A DNA stretch of 25,171 nucleotides from Isotricha intestinalis (Eukaryota; Ciliophora; Litostomatea; Vestibuliferida; Isotrichidae). Positions 1-10,386 of the stretch are shown here, piece by piece (the first letter of the stretch is position 1; the number at the start of each line of letters is the position of its first letter). The position numbers were made by a program, and so were the translations under genes. The notes under the pieces were generated by a model that saw only the letters and a program-made list of their open reading frames with translations, was not told the DNA's origin and searched no databases. The stretch lies in contig JAJJLU010000049.1 of assembly GCA_023807065.1 (NCBI GenBank), forward strand, positions 1-25,171, read 5' to 3'.

Positions 1-76
1 CCCCAATCCCCAATCCCCAATCCCCAATCCCCAATCCCCAATCCCCAATCCCCAATCCCCAATCCCCAATCCCCAA
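1..76. repeat. Left telomere, (CCCCAAT)n
   Basis: Ten perfect tandem copies of the 7-base unit CCCCAAT fill positions 1-70, followed by a partial copy (CCCCAA) at 71-76. The C-rich strand reads inward, as expected at the left end of a linear chromosome. The matching G-rich repeat closes the right end of the window. The 7-base unit differs from the Tetrahymena (CCCCAA) and Oxytricha (CCCCAAAA) repeats. I recall CCCCAAT from rumen litostome ciliates but could not verify this. Confidence 0.97.
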
Positions 77-349
77 ATAAGGATATAGGTAAAATTATAT
101 TTTGAATATTTAAAAATACAAAATTAAAAAAATAATTTAATTAAATAAATTTTAAATTTAATTCTAAATGATATGAAAAAAGGGATAGTTTAATTTTTTT
201 ATTTGGAAGAAAATCTATACCCTTTATAATAGAACAAAAGTAAAAAATATTAATAATTGAATTAAAAAATTTTTGTAAATTTATTTACTGTTTTTATTTA
301 AATAAATAAACAATTTTTTTGTTTAATCATCATTTAAAAAAAATAAAAA
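77..349. other. Left subtelomeric A/T-rich spacer
   Basis: Very A/T-rich DNA between the telomere and the first gene. I see no reading frame of note and no obvious similarity to the DNA next to the right telomere. The last bases are an A-rich run leading into the ATG of the RING gene. Only 273 bases separate the telomere from that start codon, so the promoter must lie here. Confidence 0.6.
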
Positions 350-1516
350 ATGAAAAATAAAATTATCTTTTATTTAATAGTAATTCTTTTAAAAATTATA
401 AAAAATCAATTATGTTCATTAATAAAATCAAATTGTTTTAATTGTAATTCATGTCATTCATCATTTATGAATAATTGCAAGTGTATTTGGAAAAATAATA
501 TATGTAACAATAAAGTATACTCAGATACCTCATTTTCTAATGTGTGGGAAGCATTTAAAATTTGTGATGATCAACAAACAAGATCAATTCAAAATAAATA
601 TTGTGGAAATTTTCAATTTTATGATTATAAAAATGAAAATTCTAAAATAATTGAATTACAAATGAAATCTAATGAAGGACTTTATTGCTCTTCAAGTAAT
701 TTATTTTGCTATTATAAATATGATATTGAAAATAAAAAATTAAGTAAAGCTACTATAACTAGTTATATTTATGGTAATCCTTATTTTAGTCAAATTTATG
801 TGATTGGATATTATATTATTACAATGAATGATAATAGTGTTCTTAAACAAAATATTCTTGATTATGAATATATTAAAACTTATAACAATGTTAAAAAAAT
901 AGAATTATTTATTGCCTCTTTTGATTATTTTTTAATTCAACCTCTTGTTTTTGAAGTTAAATTAGAAAAATCACAATTTACTTTTAAAAAACTTTTAATT
1001 CCTATGATCATATTTATTTCAATTGCTATAATTATTTTAATTATATGTTATATTTATACAAAAAGAAAACAAAGGTTAATATTTATAAATATTCATAGAC
1101 AAATTAATCAAGAAGGATCTAATATGAATATTAATTTTCAAAACAATGAAAATAATATAATAAATCCTAATAACATTTATTACAACAACATTGCTATTTA
1201 TAATAATTTCCTTAATAATAATAATCAGAATAATTATATTCCTGAAAATCTTGATTTAAGTCTAAATACAATTTTAAATGATTCAAAGTATTTAGGTCCA
1301 AGAATATGTAAAAAAGAATTTCAAATGTATAATAATGAATGTTCAATTTGTTTAGAAAGTTTTAAAGTGAATATTGATAAAGTAAGTCTTACTGCTTGTA
1401 AACATTTGTTTCATCATAAATGTATCAGTGATTATATTCAAAAAAATTATAATACAGCAAAATGCCCTAATTGTAATTCTGATATTACTCATTACCCAAA
1501 AAAAGAAAATAAGTAA
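350..1516 (+). CDS. Membrane-anchored RING-H2 finger protein (probable E3 ubiquitin ligase)
   Basis: This 388-residue protein has the layout of a transmembrane RING ligase. Residues 1-20 are a hydrophobic start likely to be a signal peptide. A Cys-rich segment follows (about 22-90, with several closely spaced Cys), then a probable luminal domain to about 210. A strong membrane helix lies at about 215-237, followed by a positive K-R-K-Q-R stretch that fits a cytosolic side. An Asn-rich linker leads to a C-terminal RING-H2 finger. Its zinc ligands are C331, C334, C350, H352, H355, C358, C372 and C375, the C3H2C3 pattern. Such proteins pass ubiquitin from an E2 to membrane or endosomal substrates; that role is inferred from the family. 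The substrate is unknown, and I do not recognise the luminal domain. The start is the first ATG after an A-rich run; the stop is TAA. It is the first gene after the telomere. Confidence 0.88.
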   Translation: MKNKIIFYLIVILLKIIKNQLCSLIKSNCFNCNSCHSSFMNNCKCIWKNNICNNKVYSDTSFSNVWEAFKICDDQQTRSIQNKYCGNFQFYDYKNENSKIIELQMKSNEGLYCSSSNLFCYYKYDIENKKLSKATITSYIYGNPYFSQIYVIGYYIITMNDNSVLKQNILDYEYIKTYNNVKKIELFIASFDYFLIQPLVFEVKLEKSQFTFKKLLIPMIIFISIAIIILIICYIYTKRKQRLIFINIHRQINQEGSNMNINFQNNENNIINPNNIYYNNIAIYNNFLNNNNQNNYIPENLDLSLNTILNDSKYLGPRICKKEFQMYNNECSICLESFKVNIDKVSLTACKHLFHHKCISDYIQKNYNTAKCPNCNSDITHYPKKENK

Positions 1517-2328
1517 AATTTGTCAATAGATATAAAAAATGTAACATTTAATTTTAAAGAAATTGTAATAAAGTTAAATATTAGTCTTAAATAATTGAAA
1601 TATATATTTATTGTGTAAATAAATTTTTAAATAATTGGGAATCAAATATTTTTAATTTTATAATATATTTGAAAAATATAATTTAAGATTGATATATTCT
1701 TTATTATTCGTTAATTCATATGCATTTATGCATTTTTTAAAGAAGAAAAACTTTATTTCTTTATTAATAAAAGAGAGTTCCAAAATAAAAGGTTTTGAAT
1801 TATTAAAAAAACGCAGTTCAAAGAATTGAATATAAATATAATCTTTATACATTTTTTGTGTATTACTTTAAATTTTAAAATTTCATCTCATAAACTTTTT
1901 AAATATAATAAATTTGACAATAAAAATTGTAAAAAGAAAAGAATAAAATGTTATCTTTAAAAAAGAAAAAAAAAAATATTAATATTCTTCACATAAATAA
2001 TTTAAGATATGTAGACAAATTTAAAAGAATTTATGATTGTTTGAAAAAGTCATTTTTTAAAAAAGTCATAAATGAAAATTTAATAATTTTAAAAATTTTA
2101 AAAACAAATTAATAATAAGAATACCCTTTCTATGAGTTATAAACAATTAATAATAAATTAATCTTTTATAGAAATTGTGTGTGTGTATGAATTGTGGCTA
2201 AAATATTAAAATTAATCAATTAAATCAAAAAAAATAAGAACATATCTAAAAAAACCGATAACTTTTTAAATAATAACATTCAAAATATTATTAAAACTTT
2301 TATTCAATAAAAACCAAAAAATAAAAAA
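1517..2328. other. Intergenic region, no convincing gene
   Basis: A/T-rich spacer between the RING gene and the GTPase pseudogene. It holds a 54-codon ATG-started frame on the plus strand (1948-2112, Lys/Asn/Ile rich) and a 64-codon frame on the minus strand (1658-1852). Neither shows a recognisable domain, and frames of this size are plausible by chance at this base composition. A short GT run is present near 2176. No tRNA-like or other RNA structure was seen. Confidence 0.55.
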
Positions 2329-3797
2329 ATGGAACAAATAATGAAATATCATCATTATCACAAAATGTGATATTCATTAACTTTAAATACAAATGAGACT
2401 CAAACATCATATATAAAAGAAATAAGAGTTGCATGATAGGAAATGTTGATTCAGGAAAATCAACATTTGAAGGTAGTTTGACAAAAAATATAAAAGATGA
2501 TGGAAGAGGTTATGCCCGTAAATTTGTATTTTATTATCAGCATGAAAGTGAAACTGGAAGAATATCATCAATAGCTGAAGAAATTCTAGGTTTTAAAAAT
2601 CATATTCCTGTTGAAATTAACAGAATTTCTGATAAAAAAAATATTTTTTAGAAAGAAATTTCAGAAAAAAGTGATTCTTTTATTACTTTATTAGATTTGA
2701 AAAATATTTAAAAACTTCTATATATGTTTTAACTGCTTTATTATCTGATTATGCAATTATAATAATTAGAACTATATGGGAGTTCAAAGAATCACAAAAG
2801 AACATTTAGGTATTGCTATTTCATTAAATGTTCCTTTTTTTATTGTTTTTACTAAAATAGATATTGCCCCAAAAGATATTAAAGAAAATACATTTAATAA
2901 TTTATTAAAAACAGGATTACAAAAAACAATTAATAATGTGAAAAATATTGAAGATGCTAAAGCTTGTTCTCAAGCTATTATTGGTGGTGTTGTTTTTTCA
3001 ATATTTCAAGTTAGTACTGTTACAGGAGAAGGATTAGATTATTTAAAATTTTTTTTAGGAAATTTAACACCTAGACATTCATTAAATTCAGATAATAATA
3101 TTATGAAAACACCAAATGATCCTAAAGAAATGTTATTAGATAGTGCTTTTAATACTAAAGATGGAGTAATTTATGCTGGTGTTTTATCATCAGGTAAATT
3201 ATTTGTTGGACAAAAATTATTAATGGGAACCACTATTGAAGGAGTATTTAAAGCAGTTCAAATAAAATCAATTCATTTTTTAAATTGTGATATAAATGAA
3301 ATATATTGTGGAAATTCATGACCAATTACTTTAAGATCATTAGATAAAAATTTTGAATTAACTATTCATAATTTTATAAAAGGAATGGTTTTAGTTTCTG
3401 AAAATCATTTATCACCTACATTTGAATTTGAAATTGAAGCTATTATTGAACATCATTCTTCAACAATACAAATAGGTTATTAAAGTGTTATTCATAGTCA
3501 TATTTAAGACAAACATCAACTATAACTAGAATGAATAAAGAGTTTATGAGAGTTGGAGATACTGGAATAATTAAATCTGAATATTTACATATGGGAGATA
3601 TTGTTTTATTTAGAGAAGGTAGAACTAGAAGGAAAGGAAAAATTATTAATACTTTTCCTTTTGATTTAAATAAGTATAATGAAAAGAAAAAAGCTATTAT
3701 AATGAACAAGAAAGCAAATATTACAAGTAAGAATAAAATTGTTGGAATGAGAAAAAATAATTTGAAAGATAATTTTAAGAAGAAAGGAAATAAATAA
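2329..3797 (+). pseudogene. Decayed GTPBP1/GTPBP2-type translational GTPase
   Basis: Pieces of one GTPase can be read in order across several frames. The P-loop region (G-N-V-D-S-G-K-S-T) is at 2433-2651. The switch and NKxD-type region (T-K-I-D, then T-G-E-G) is at 2776-3321. Beta-barrel domain II/III pieces run to 3797, including E-Y-L-H-M-G and L-F-R-E-G-R-T. This order and these motifs match the GTPBP1/GTPBP2 family (EF-Tu-like, linked to ribosome rescue and mRNA turnover). Lesions seen: a TGA in the short N-terminal part (about 2368), a lost base before 2433, TAG at 2649-2651, a 10-base gap near 2696-2697 that removes the A-G-H of the DxxG motif, a lost base near 2773, TGA at 3319-3321, TAA at 3481-3483, and a shift near 3510. 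The family N-terminal region is mostly absent. Short introns cannot explain the missing DxxG motif, so I call it dead. An intact copy probably exists elsewhere in the genome (inference). Confidence 0.87.
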
Positions 3798-4182
3798 TAT
3801 TTTTCCTCTATTTTTTTATTTTCTTATTTTTGAAATATTTATTTTTTATTGATTTTTAGCATAGAAATATTTATGATATGATTATAATAAAAGCGCTTAT
3901 AAGAGATTATTATTCGATTATACTCCTTATTATGTTATATTGATAATATAATTTTAAATTAATGAAGATTTTTTTTATAAATTTTCTAAAATTTTGAAAA
4001 CAGAAAAAAATATGTTAAACTTTAATTATTATAATTAAAAAAGATGAAGTATAATAATCTATTTCCAGGTAACTATTAAATAATTTCTTTCCACTTCTAT
4101 CTTAAATATATATAAATACAATTAAATAAAAAAATAAAAAATTAATTAATAATTATATAACTACTAAAAAAATTAAAAAAAA
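3798..4182. other. Intergenic spacer upstream of the CH-domain gene
   Basis: A/T-rich DNA of 385 bases containing T-runs just after the pseudogene and A-runs just before the next ATG. An 8-base palindrome AAGCGCTT lies near 3891-3898. No gene or RNA signal was recognised. It presumably holds the promoter of the CH-domain gene. Confidence 0.5.
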
Positions 4183-7137
4183 ATGTCATCAACTCCATCA
4201 AACGAGCAAACCTACGCTCAACTTGCAAGAAAAATAACATATGAAGAAAAAGTGCAAATAGCAAGAGAATCAAATCGTCAAATGTTTCCAAGAGAAGTTA
4301 AAAAATGGATTCAATCATTAGATTTATCATATAAAATAAAAATAATATCAAAAGACCTTGCAAATGGGTTTTGTATAGCAGAAATTTTATCAAGATATCC
4401 AGTTCCATATCTTTCAAATCAAGGACAACCTTTTTCAGTTACTCCGGTATATAGAGTGAATATGAAAGAATTTAGTAATGGAAATTCTTTTAAAGAAAGA
4501 GAAACTAATTGGAAACATTTAATTGATATTTTAAATAGAAAATATCAAATGTCATTTCCAAGAGATTTACCTTCTAAAATAATGAATTTCGCTCCTAATG
4601 CTGCTTTTGAATTTTTATTAATGTTATATACTTTTTTAACCAAAAAACCTGTTAAATTATTAAATAAAGTTGATGAAACTGAGAAATTTAAAAATCCTGT
4701 TGAAATTCAAAATATGCCTAATTATATGAAACCAACTGCAAATTTATTAATTAGAGATAAGGAAATTCAAAGAATTCCTGATGATTTAATTAGAGGAATT
4801 AAAATAGAAGATTTAATTGAAAATCATAATCAAGCTTTAGCAGTAGATAGGGAAAATTTTATGAAAAATGAAGAATATAATAAAAGTCAAAAAATAAAAT
4901 TGAAAAAGATTGAAAATTCAAATATAAATAAACAAAGTAGTACTAATCAAAAAGTTGATAATAATAATGCACAAAATAATGGAGATGAAATTTATGAAGC
5001 AAATAATGAAAGTAATTCTCAAATGATGAGTAGTGAAGCTAATAAAGAAGAAAAAGTAAATTTAATGGGAATATTAAATGATTTATATAATGATACTAAA
5101 GAACAAGAAAGTGTTGAAAATGAATTTAGAGTTTTATTAAAAAAGCATTTTGTTGAAAGTGATAGAAATATAGAAATGGATTTAAAAAATTATGGAAATG
5201 ATAAAGATTTAATTGATTATTTCTTTGAAAAAATTGATTTATGTACTGAAACAAATTTAAATAGAATTTTTTTAGCTTATGAAGATAAAGAAAAAGATTT
5301 AATTGGTATTATTTCAAGAACTTTAACAGAATTAATTCCTTTTATAAAATTAGTTTGTAGATTTTTTGAGGCTTTTTATAAAAATAGAATTCCTTGGATT
5401 AAATTTAAAACTCCAACATTAAAAATATGTAAAAGTGTTCATGATATAACAAAAGAAAAATGTGATAATTTATTTATTAATTTTTGTTTAAACACAGTAT
5501 TAGATATGATTGAAAGAAATCCTTTATATAGAAATGAAATGTGTCAAATAATATTCTGTTTAACCTCAAATATAAGTGATTCACATTATGCAATATTAAA
5601 AAAAATCTCAAAAAGATTTTCAAATAAAAATGAATTATTATTTTATCATATTCTAGTTCAATGTATGAATAATATAAAAGAAACAGATGATATAATAAAT
5701 GAAGAAATATATTTCTTCTATAATGAAGCTATTATAAAAGGAATTTCTTCATCAAATTCAACAATAATAATAAAATCAATTTATTTAGTAAACTCATTTA
5801 TGAGGTTTGATTATTATCAATGTTTAAAATATCATGATGGAATATTCAGACATATTGGAACTACAAATTGGGAAATTTTATCTTTAATTTTAGTATATGC
5901 ATCTAAAATGTTAGAATTATTTAATAAACAAAAAATTGAAAATGAACACATGTTACAAGAAGCAAAAGATAATCAAGATGAAAAAGAAATAAATAATCAA
6001 AATGAAGAAAATGAAAAAAATGAAGAAGAAAAAGGAAATATGAGTCAATTAAGTAAAAATTCAAAAGAATCAAGAAAAAAATCAGAAGAAAAAAAATCAA
6101 TGGATAAAAATGATAATTTAACAGAAAAAAATGTTGAAAATTCTGAAGAGAGAAAGAATGAAGGTGATGAAGAAGAAAAAAATAATAATGAAAATAATAA
6201 AGAAGAAGAAAAGAAAGAAAATGAAGGTGAAGAAGAAGAAAAAATAGATAATTTAAATAATACAGAAGAAATTCAAAAAGAAAATTCAGAAGAAGAAAAA
6301 AAAAAATTACAAGAAGAAGTAAATTTCAGATTATCAGAAATTTCATCTTTAGAAAAATTATTTTTAGAAATAATAGATCAAATATTTGATTTACCTTCAC
6401 CACATATGACAATGAAAATAGGATTTATTTATTTAGCAGAAGTATTAGAATTTTATCCTGAATTAGCAAAGAAATATATGAAATTATTAATAGAATATAA
6501 AGATAATAATATTAGAAGAGAAGTTTTAGAAGTTCAAAAAAGTTATGAAGAACAAGAATATACTATTAATTGTTATACTGAAAAATATAAATTTTGTGGT
6601 GCTCCATATTTTTGGAATCAATTAGTTATTGCTGGTATTTTTAGGGATTATGTTATTGAAAATTTAGAAAGATTTGAATCTGCACATTTACTTATTTTAC
6701 ATTCTATTATTATTCATCAAGAATTTAATGAAAATGAAAGTGAAAATTGGATAAATTTATATAATGATTTAAAGAAATATTTATTTGTTGCATTATGTGA
6801 AAAAAGATTTAGTAATACAGCTTTAGATATTTTAAATAAAATCTTCTCTTTTGGAAAAATTCTTGGAGAATTATTGGATAGTACTTTTGATTTATTTCTT
6901 TCTATTATGAAAATTATATATGGTGATGATGTAAATGATGAACCTCATGAAAATATGAAAACTTTACTTACTTCTATCAGTGAATTAAAATCAGAAAATA
7001 ATGATTGTAAAGGATATATTTATAAATTAATTAAGACTTTTGCTATACAAAATGATAAAAAATATTTAAAAAGTAATTTACTTGACTTACTTAATTCAAT
7101 ATATAAAGAAAAAAGAGGTCAAATTTTTGAAGAATAA
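4183..7137 (+). CDS. Calponin-homology (CH, SPATA4/SPEF1-type) domain protein, probable ciliary/axonemal
   Basis: This is a 984-residue protein. Residues about 36-155 resemble the CH domain of SPATA4 and SPEF1. Markers are R-E-V-x-x-W-I-Q-S-L-D-L-S at 37-49, a D-L-A-N-G-F segment with A-E-I-L-S-R-Y at about 58-72, then F-x-N-G-x-S-F with N-W near 97-110. In animals, such domains bind microtubules and the proteins sit in flagella or the central apparatus, so a ciliary role is inferred. Residues about 280-585 and 715-984 look largely helical, possibly ARM/HEAT-like, but I cannot name a family. Residues about 589-712 are a highly charged Glu/Lys/Asn-rich low-complexity linker, probably disordered or a single charged helix. 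The start is an ATG in an A-rich context, with no better upstream start. It is tail-to-tail with the kelch gene, only 80 bases away. Confidence 0.85.
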   Translation: MSSTPSNEQTYAQLARKITYEEKVQIARESNRQMFPREVKKWIQSLDLSYKIKIISKDLANGFCIAEILSRYPVPYLSNQGQPFSVTPVYRVNMKEFSNGNSFKERETNWKHLIDILNRKYQMSFPRDLPSKIMNFAPNAAFEFLLMLYTFLTKKPVKLLNKVDETEKFKNPVEIQNMPNYMKPTANLLIRDKEIQRIPDDLIRGIKIEDLIENHNQALAVDRENFMKNEEYNKSQKIKLKKIENSNINKQSSTNQKVDNNNAQNNGDEIYEANNESNSQMMSSEANKEEKVNLMGILNDLYNDTKEQESVENEFRVLLKKHFVESDRNIEMDLKNYGNDKDLIDYFFEKIDLCTETNLNRIFLAYEDKEKDLIGIISRTLTELIPFIKLVCRFFEAFYKNRIPWIKFKTPTLKICKSVHDITKEKCDNLFINFCLNTVLDMIERNPLYRNEMCQIIFCLTSNISDSHYAILKKISKRFSNKNELLFYHILVQCMNNIKETDDIINEEIYFFYNEAIIKGISSSNSTIIIKSIYLVNSFMRFDYYQCLKYHDGIFRHIGTTNWEILSLILVYASKMLELFNKQKIENEHMLQEAKDNQDEKEINNQNEENEKNEEEKGNMSQLSKNSKESRKKSEEKKSMDKNDNLTEKNVENSEERKNEGDEEEKNNNENNKEEEKKENEGEEEEKIDNLNNTEEIQKENSEEEKKKLQEEVNFRLSEISSLEKLFLEIIDQIFDLPSPHMTMKIGFIYLAEVLEFYPELAKKYMKLLIEYKDNNIRREVLEVQKSYEEQEYTINCYTEKYKFCGAPYFWNQLVIAGIFRDYVIENLERFESAHLLILHSIIIHQEFNENESENWINLYNDLKKYLFVALCEKRFSNTALDILNKIFSFGKILGELLDSTFDLFLSIMKIIYGDDVNDEPHENMKTLLTSISELKSENNDCKGYIYKLIKTFAIQNDKKYLKSNLLDLLNSIYKEKRGQIFEE

Positions 7138-7217
7138 TTCATTAACTTTAAAAAATTAATGTATAAAACAATAAAATTTAAATTTTTTTAAATATTATAT
7201 GTACATATTATTAAAAT

Positions 7218-9299
7218 TTAATTAAAAGTCCAAGTATTTTTTTCAATATTATAACTATGAACCCCAAAAGGTTTTTTAGTCATATTTTGTTCATCAATAA
7301 TTATAATTTTTTTCTTGGTTTTATTTGTTAAACCACTATGAGAAAAAATGGCAGGAGCAGCCAAATCTTTTCCTCTAAAAATAGTTTTAGTTATTGTATT
7401 ATAAAAATAAGTATAACCAACCATATACTTATATTTATTATTTTCATTATCAGAGTTATTATTTTTATTAGGGTCAACTTGAACATATTTTTCAATTTTA
7501 TATCCTCCTAATATCATAATAAATTCATCGTTAAAAACTGAAGCACCAGAATTTATACAAGGAGTAAAACTATCACCAGGATCTTCAATTTCAACACAAC
7601 TCCAATGCTTTTCAATATTATTTATATCTATAAATTCTACATGTGAATTACTATCTTCATCATCTCCTCTAAAAACATACAAAAATTGATTTTTAAATAT
7701 ACATAATGTTGGTTTTACTCTATCATAATTTAAAGGAGGCATTTGTTGCCATTTTTTATCTTTTGTGTCATAATACTCACAAACTTTCATTTTTAAATTA
7801 TTTGCATTTAAACCACCTATTAGAAATAATTTATTTTCAATATACACTGATGAATGATTATATCTTGAATGAATCATTTTTATTTTATTTATAAAATCAT
7901 TTGAAGATATTTCAACTAAACCATTTGAAAATGGAAATATAAATAAATCACTTGAATAAACATCTTTATTTGAAAACAGAGATTTTTCCAAAAATTTTCC
8001 TCCACTTAAATAAACTAATGAAGTTTCTTCATCATAACTAACACATAATGTTGAATTAAAATTATATTTAAAAAATTCAAATAATTTAACATCACTTCTA
8101 TTATTATAAATATCATAAATCCAAATTTTTTTAGTATCATTGATGAAATTAATTAAATAATGTTTATCAATTTCTTTATTTTCTTGTAAAGAAATATTAT
8201 CATAAATACTATTTAAATCTGTTGAAATTTTTTTTTCATATCTTGTATAATTTTGAGCAATTTGGCTTTTTATTGTTTCACTTGTAAATTCAACTTGTCT
8301 AGTATAATTTAGAACTTGTTGAACTTTGTCATTTAATTTAGCTAAAATTGGAATAATATAATTAATTTTATCAAAATTATTACTTAAGACAGTTGTATTA
8401 TTACTCACAATAGAAGTTCTATCATCATTTAAATCTTCATTTATATTTAAATTACTTCCACTACTACTTTTCTTAGAATATAAATTTAATGAATTTAAAT
8501 CATATTCTAAATCATTTGATAATTTATTTTCTGGAAAACAATTTCTTATTAATTGATTTCCTTCTGATGTTGATATTATATTTTTTCTTATTTTATTTTC
8601 ATTTATTACTATTGTTGAATTAAAATGGTTTTTATTCCCGTTTATTATATCATTAATATCTTTTTGAGTAAAACTTAAATTTAATAAATTATAAATTGGC
8701 TCACATAGTCTTAAAAAATTGATTATATCTTCATAATAATTTTCAACTTTTAAAGGTGGAATATTTTTAAAAAAATTTTCAATGATTTTTTCCGTTTTAT
8801 TCAAAAATTCAGCCCTATTATTTTTATCATTCTCTTCTATTTTATCGAATATTTTTCTTCTATTTTCATCTTTTAATTTTTCAGTATTATCAATATTTTT
8901 AAGTATAGTAACACAATCTTCAGCCAATTGTTTTAATTCACCAAATATTTCATTTGTTTCTTTAAATTGACTTTGATCACATATTGATTGATGTTCAGTC
9001 CACTGAAAAATTTTACTACATTTTACACAATATATTAATTTAGTTTTTAAAATTTTAACCACCAAATGAAGAAAAGCAAAATTTACTTTAAAATTTTTTC
9101 TTTCTTCTAAAGAAAATGGATTTCTACATAAAGGGCAATATAACATTTTCTTTTTTATTAAACCATCAATGCAATTAATACATAAATTATGATTACATGG
9201 TAATAAATATGGTTTTGTCATCATGCTAAAATAATAATTACAAATTGGACATCTTAAATCTTCGTCTTCTTGTTTTTCAAAATCATAATCTTGTTTCAT
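7218..9299 (-). CDS. TRIM-like protein: RING finger, second zinc motif, coiled coil and kelch repeats
   Basis: The protein has 693 residues from the ATG at 9299. The open frame extends to a TTG at 9353, but eukaryotic initiation favours the ATG, giving an M-K-Q-D-Y start. The N-terminal C3HC4 RING has ligands C17, C20, C35, H37, C40, C43, C55 and C58. A second C-x2-C...H-x3-C group (C91, C94, H103, C107) may be a degenerate B-box or TRAF-like finger. A charged, probably coiled-coil region follows (about 115-190), then a low-complexity linker. The last roughly 290 residues contain kelch-like blades, for example L-F-L-I-G-G and M-I-L-G-G each followed by aromatic positions. The RING suggests ubiquitin ligase activity, and the kelch propeller would choose the substrate. 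Both roles are family inference. The stop is TAA. It runs tail-to-tail with the CH gene. Confidence 0.86.
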   Translation of the reverse strand: MKQDYDFEKQEDEDLRCPICNYYFSMMTKPYLLPCNHNLCINCIDGLIKKKMLYCPLCRNPFSLEERKNFKVNFAFLHLVVKILKTKLIYCVKCSKIFQWTEHQSICDQSQFKETNEIFGELKQLAEDCVTILKNIDNTEKLKDENRRKIFDKIEENDKNNRAEFLNKTEKIIENFFKNIPPLKVENYYEDIINFLRLCEPIYNLLNLSFTQKDINDIINGNKNHFNSTIVINENKIRKNIISTSEGNQLIRNCFPENKLSNDLEYDLNSLNLYSKKSSSGSNLNINEDLNDDRTSIVSNNTTVLSNNFDKINYIIPILAKLNDKVQQVLNYTRQVEFTSETIKSQIAQNYTRYEKKISTDLNSIYDNISLQENKEIDKHYLINFINDTKKIWIYDIYNNRSDVKLFEFFKYNFNSTLCVSYDEETSLVYLSGGKFLEKSLFSNKDVYSSDLFIFPFSNGLVEISSNDFINKIKMIHSRYNHSSVYIENKLFLIGGLNANNLKMKVCEYYDTKDKKWQQMPPLNYDRVKPTLCIFKNQFLYVFRGDDEDSNSHVEFIDINNIEKHWSCVEIEDPGDSFTPCINSGASVFNDEFIMILGGYKIEKYVQVDPNKNNNSDNENNKYKYMVGYTYFYNTITKTIFRGKDLAAPAIFSHSGLTNKTKKKIIIIDEQNMTKKPFGVHSYNIEKNTWTFN

Positions 9300-10386
9300 A
9301 TTTTTTAAAATTTGTTTATTTAATTTATAAAAAATATTAATGATAATTTCCAATTGAAAATTTAATTTTAATTTAAATGAATAATAATATTATTAATTAT
9401 AGATAAATTAAATATATAAATTACTATTATCCTATATTTACTTTTTTATAATTAAATAAATTAAAAATATATAATTAAATAGTTTTTATTAAAATAGAAA
9501 AAAGTTTTATATAAGTTTTACTGTGATAATTACTTCTATTTTTTATTTTTTCTTGTTATTAATAATATGATTATTATTATGATGTTTTTTTCATTTTTTG
9601 CTATAAAATTTTAGAATAAAAATTTAAGATTCACTATAATCAAGATAAATATTTTTACTTAAAGAAAAACTTTGAAAATTCCTCTTCTTATTTTTGAATT
9701 ATCTGATTTTAAATATTAATGATATGTATTTTCACAACTCAATTTTTTTCTTGTTCCCAGAAGAAATATTTTTCATTTCATTGTTTTTATATTATTTCTT
9801 GAATTCAATAAATTATATTTTTTTTAAAGAAATAGATGATATTGAATTATTATTACAAGATAAACTACCCAATTTAAATTAAAAATTGAAAGAATTATAA
9901 TTTTTTTTGAAAGTAAGCCTCAGTTAATTAATGGACTTTTCCAACCTTTTTTTTTATTGTTTTTTGAATTGATTAATTTTTCTTTTTAAAAAAAGTTTTG
10001 ATTGACAATTTTATTTTTTATTTTGTATTTTGTATTTATTTGACAAATATAAGAAGTTGAAATTTTTGATTAGATTTTTCAAAAAAGAAAAATGCAAAAG
10101 TTTTTATAAGAAGATATATTTTTATTTTTTCATCTTTTCATTAAAAATATGAGCTACAATTTCATTTATATCCACAATTAAATTAGTCAAAAAATTTTTG
10201 TTTTTAATTTTATATAATGTATTTTTTTCTTTATGATTATTTATTATATTAGTTCTATTTATTATTTCCTTGAATATAATTATTTATTTGATTAAAATTC
10301 ATATAATAAAGATTAACAAAAGATAAAAAATAGCTCAAAAAATAGTTTAAATCAAAATAAAAGTAATCTTTAATATTTTTTTATAA
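9300..10386. other. Intergenic region, no supported gene
   Basis: About 1.1 kb of A/T-rich DNA lies between two divergently oriented genes, so it should hold the promoters of both the kelch gene (-) and the 3D-domain gene (+). A 62-codon frame at 9694-9882 begins with TTG and encodes a very Phe/Ile/Leu-rich peptide with an acidic end. It has no recognisable domain and could be a chance frame or a relic. No RNA gene was seen. Confidence 0.55.

Noticed and set aside
1658..1852. 64-residue minus-strand frame
   Set aside because: No domain, biased composition and no supporting context.
1948..2112. 54-residue ATG-started frame
   Set aside because: It is Lys/Asn/Ile rich with no motif, and its length is within chance expectation at this composition. 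It is kept only as a possible relic.
2433..3797. Recoded stops (TAG/TAA as Gln, TGA as Trp) in a functional GTPase
   Set aside because: The other genes use these codons as stops and avoid them internally. The locus also has frameshifts and a deleted DxxG motif, so decay explains it better.
2433..3797. Introns explaining the breaks in the GTPase
   Set aside because: The breaks are single-base losses, point stops and a 10-base deletion within conserved motifs, with homology continuing directly on either side. There is no room for an intron.
9300..9353. Longer N-terminus for the RING-kelch protein starting at 9353
   Set aside because: The codon at 9353 is TTG, not ATG. The first in-frame ATG is at 9299 and still leaves the RING intact.
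9694..9882. Small hydrophobic protein
   Set aside because: It starts with TTG, is Phe/Ile-rich as expected by chance in T-rich DNA, and has no recognisable domain.
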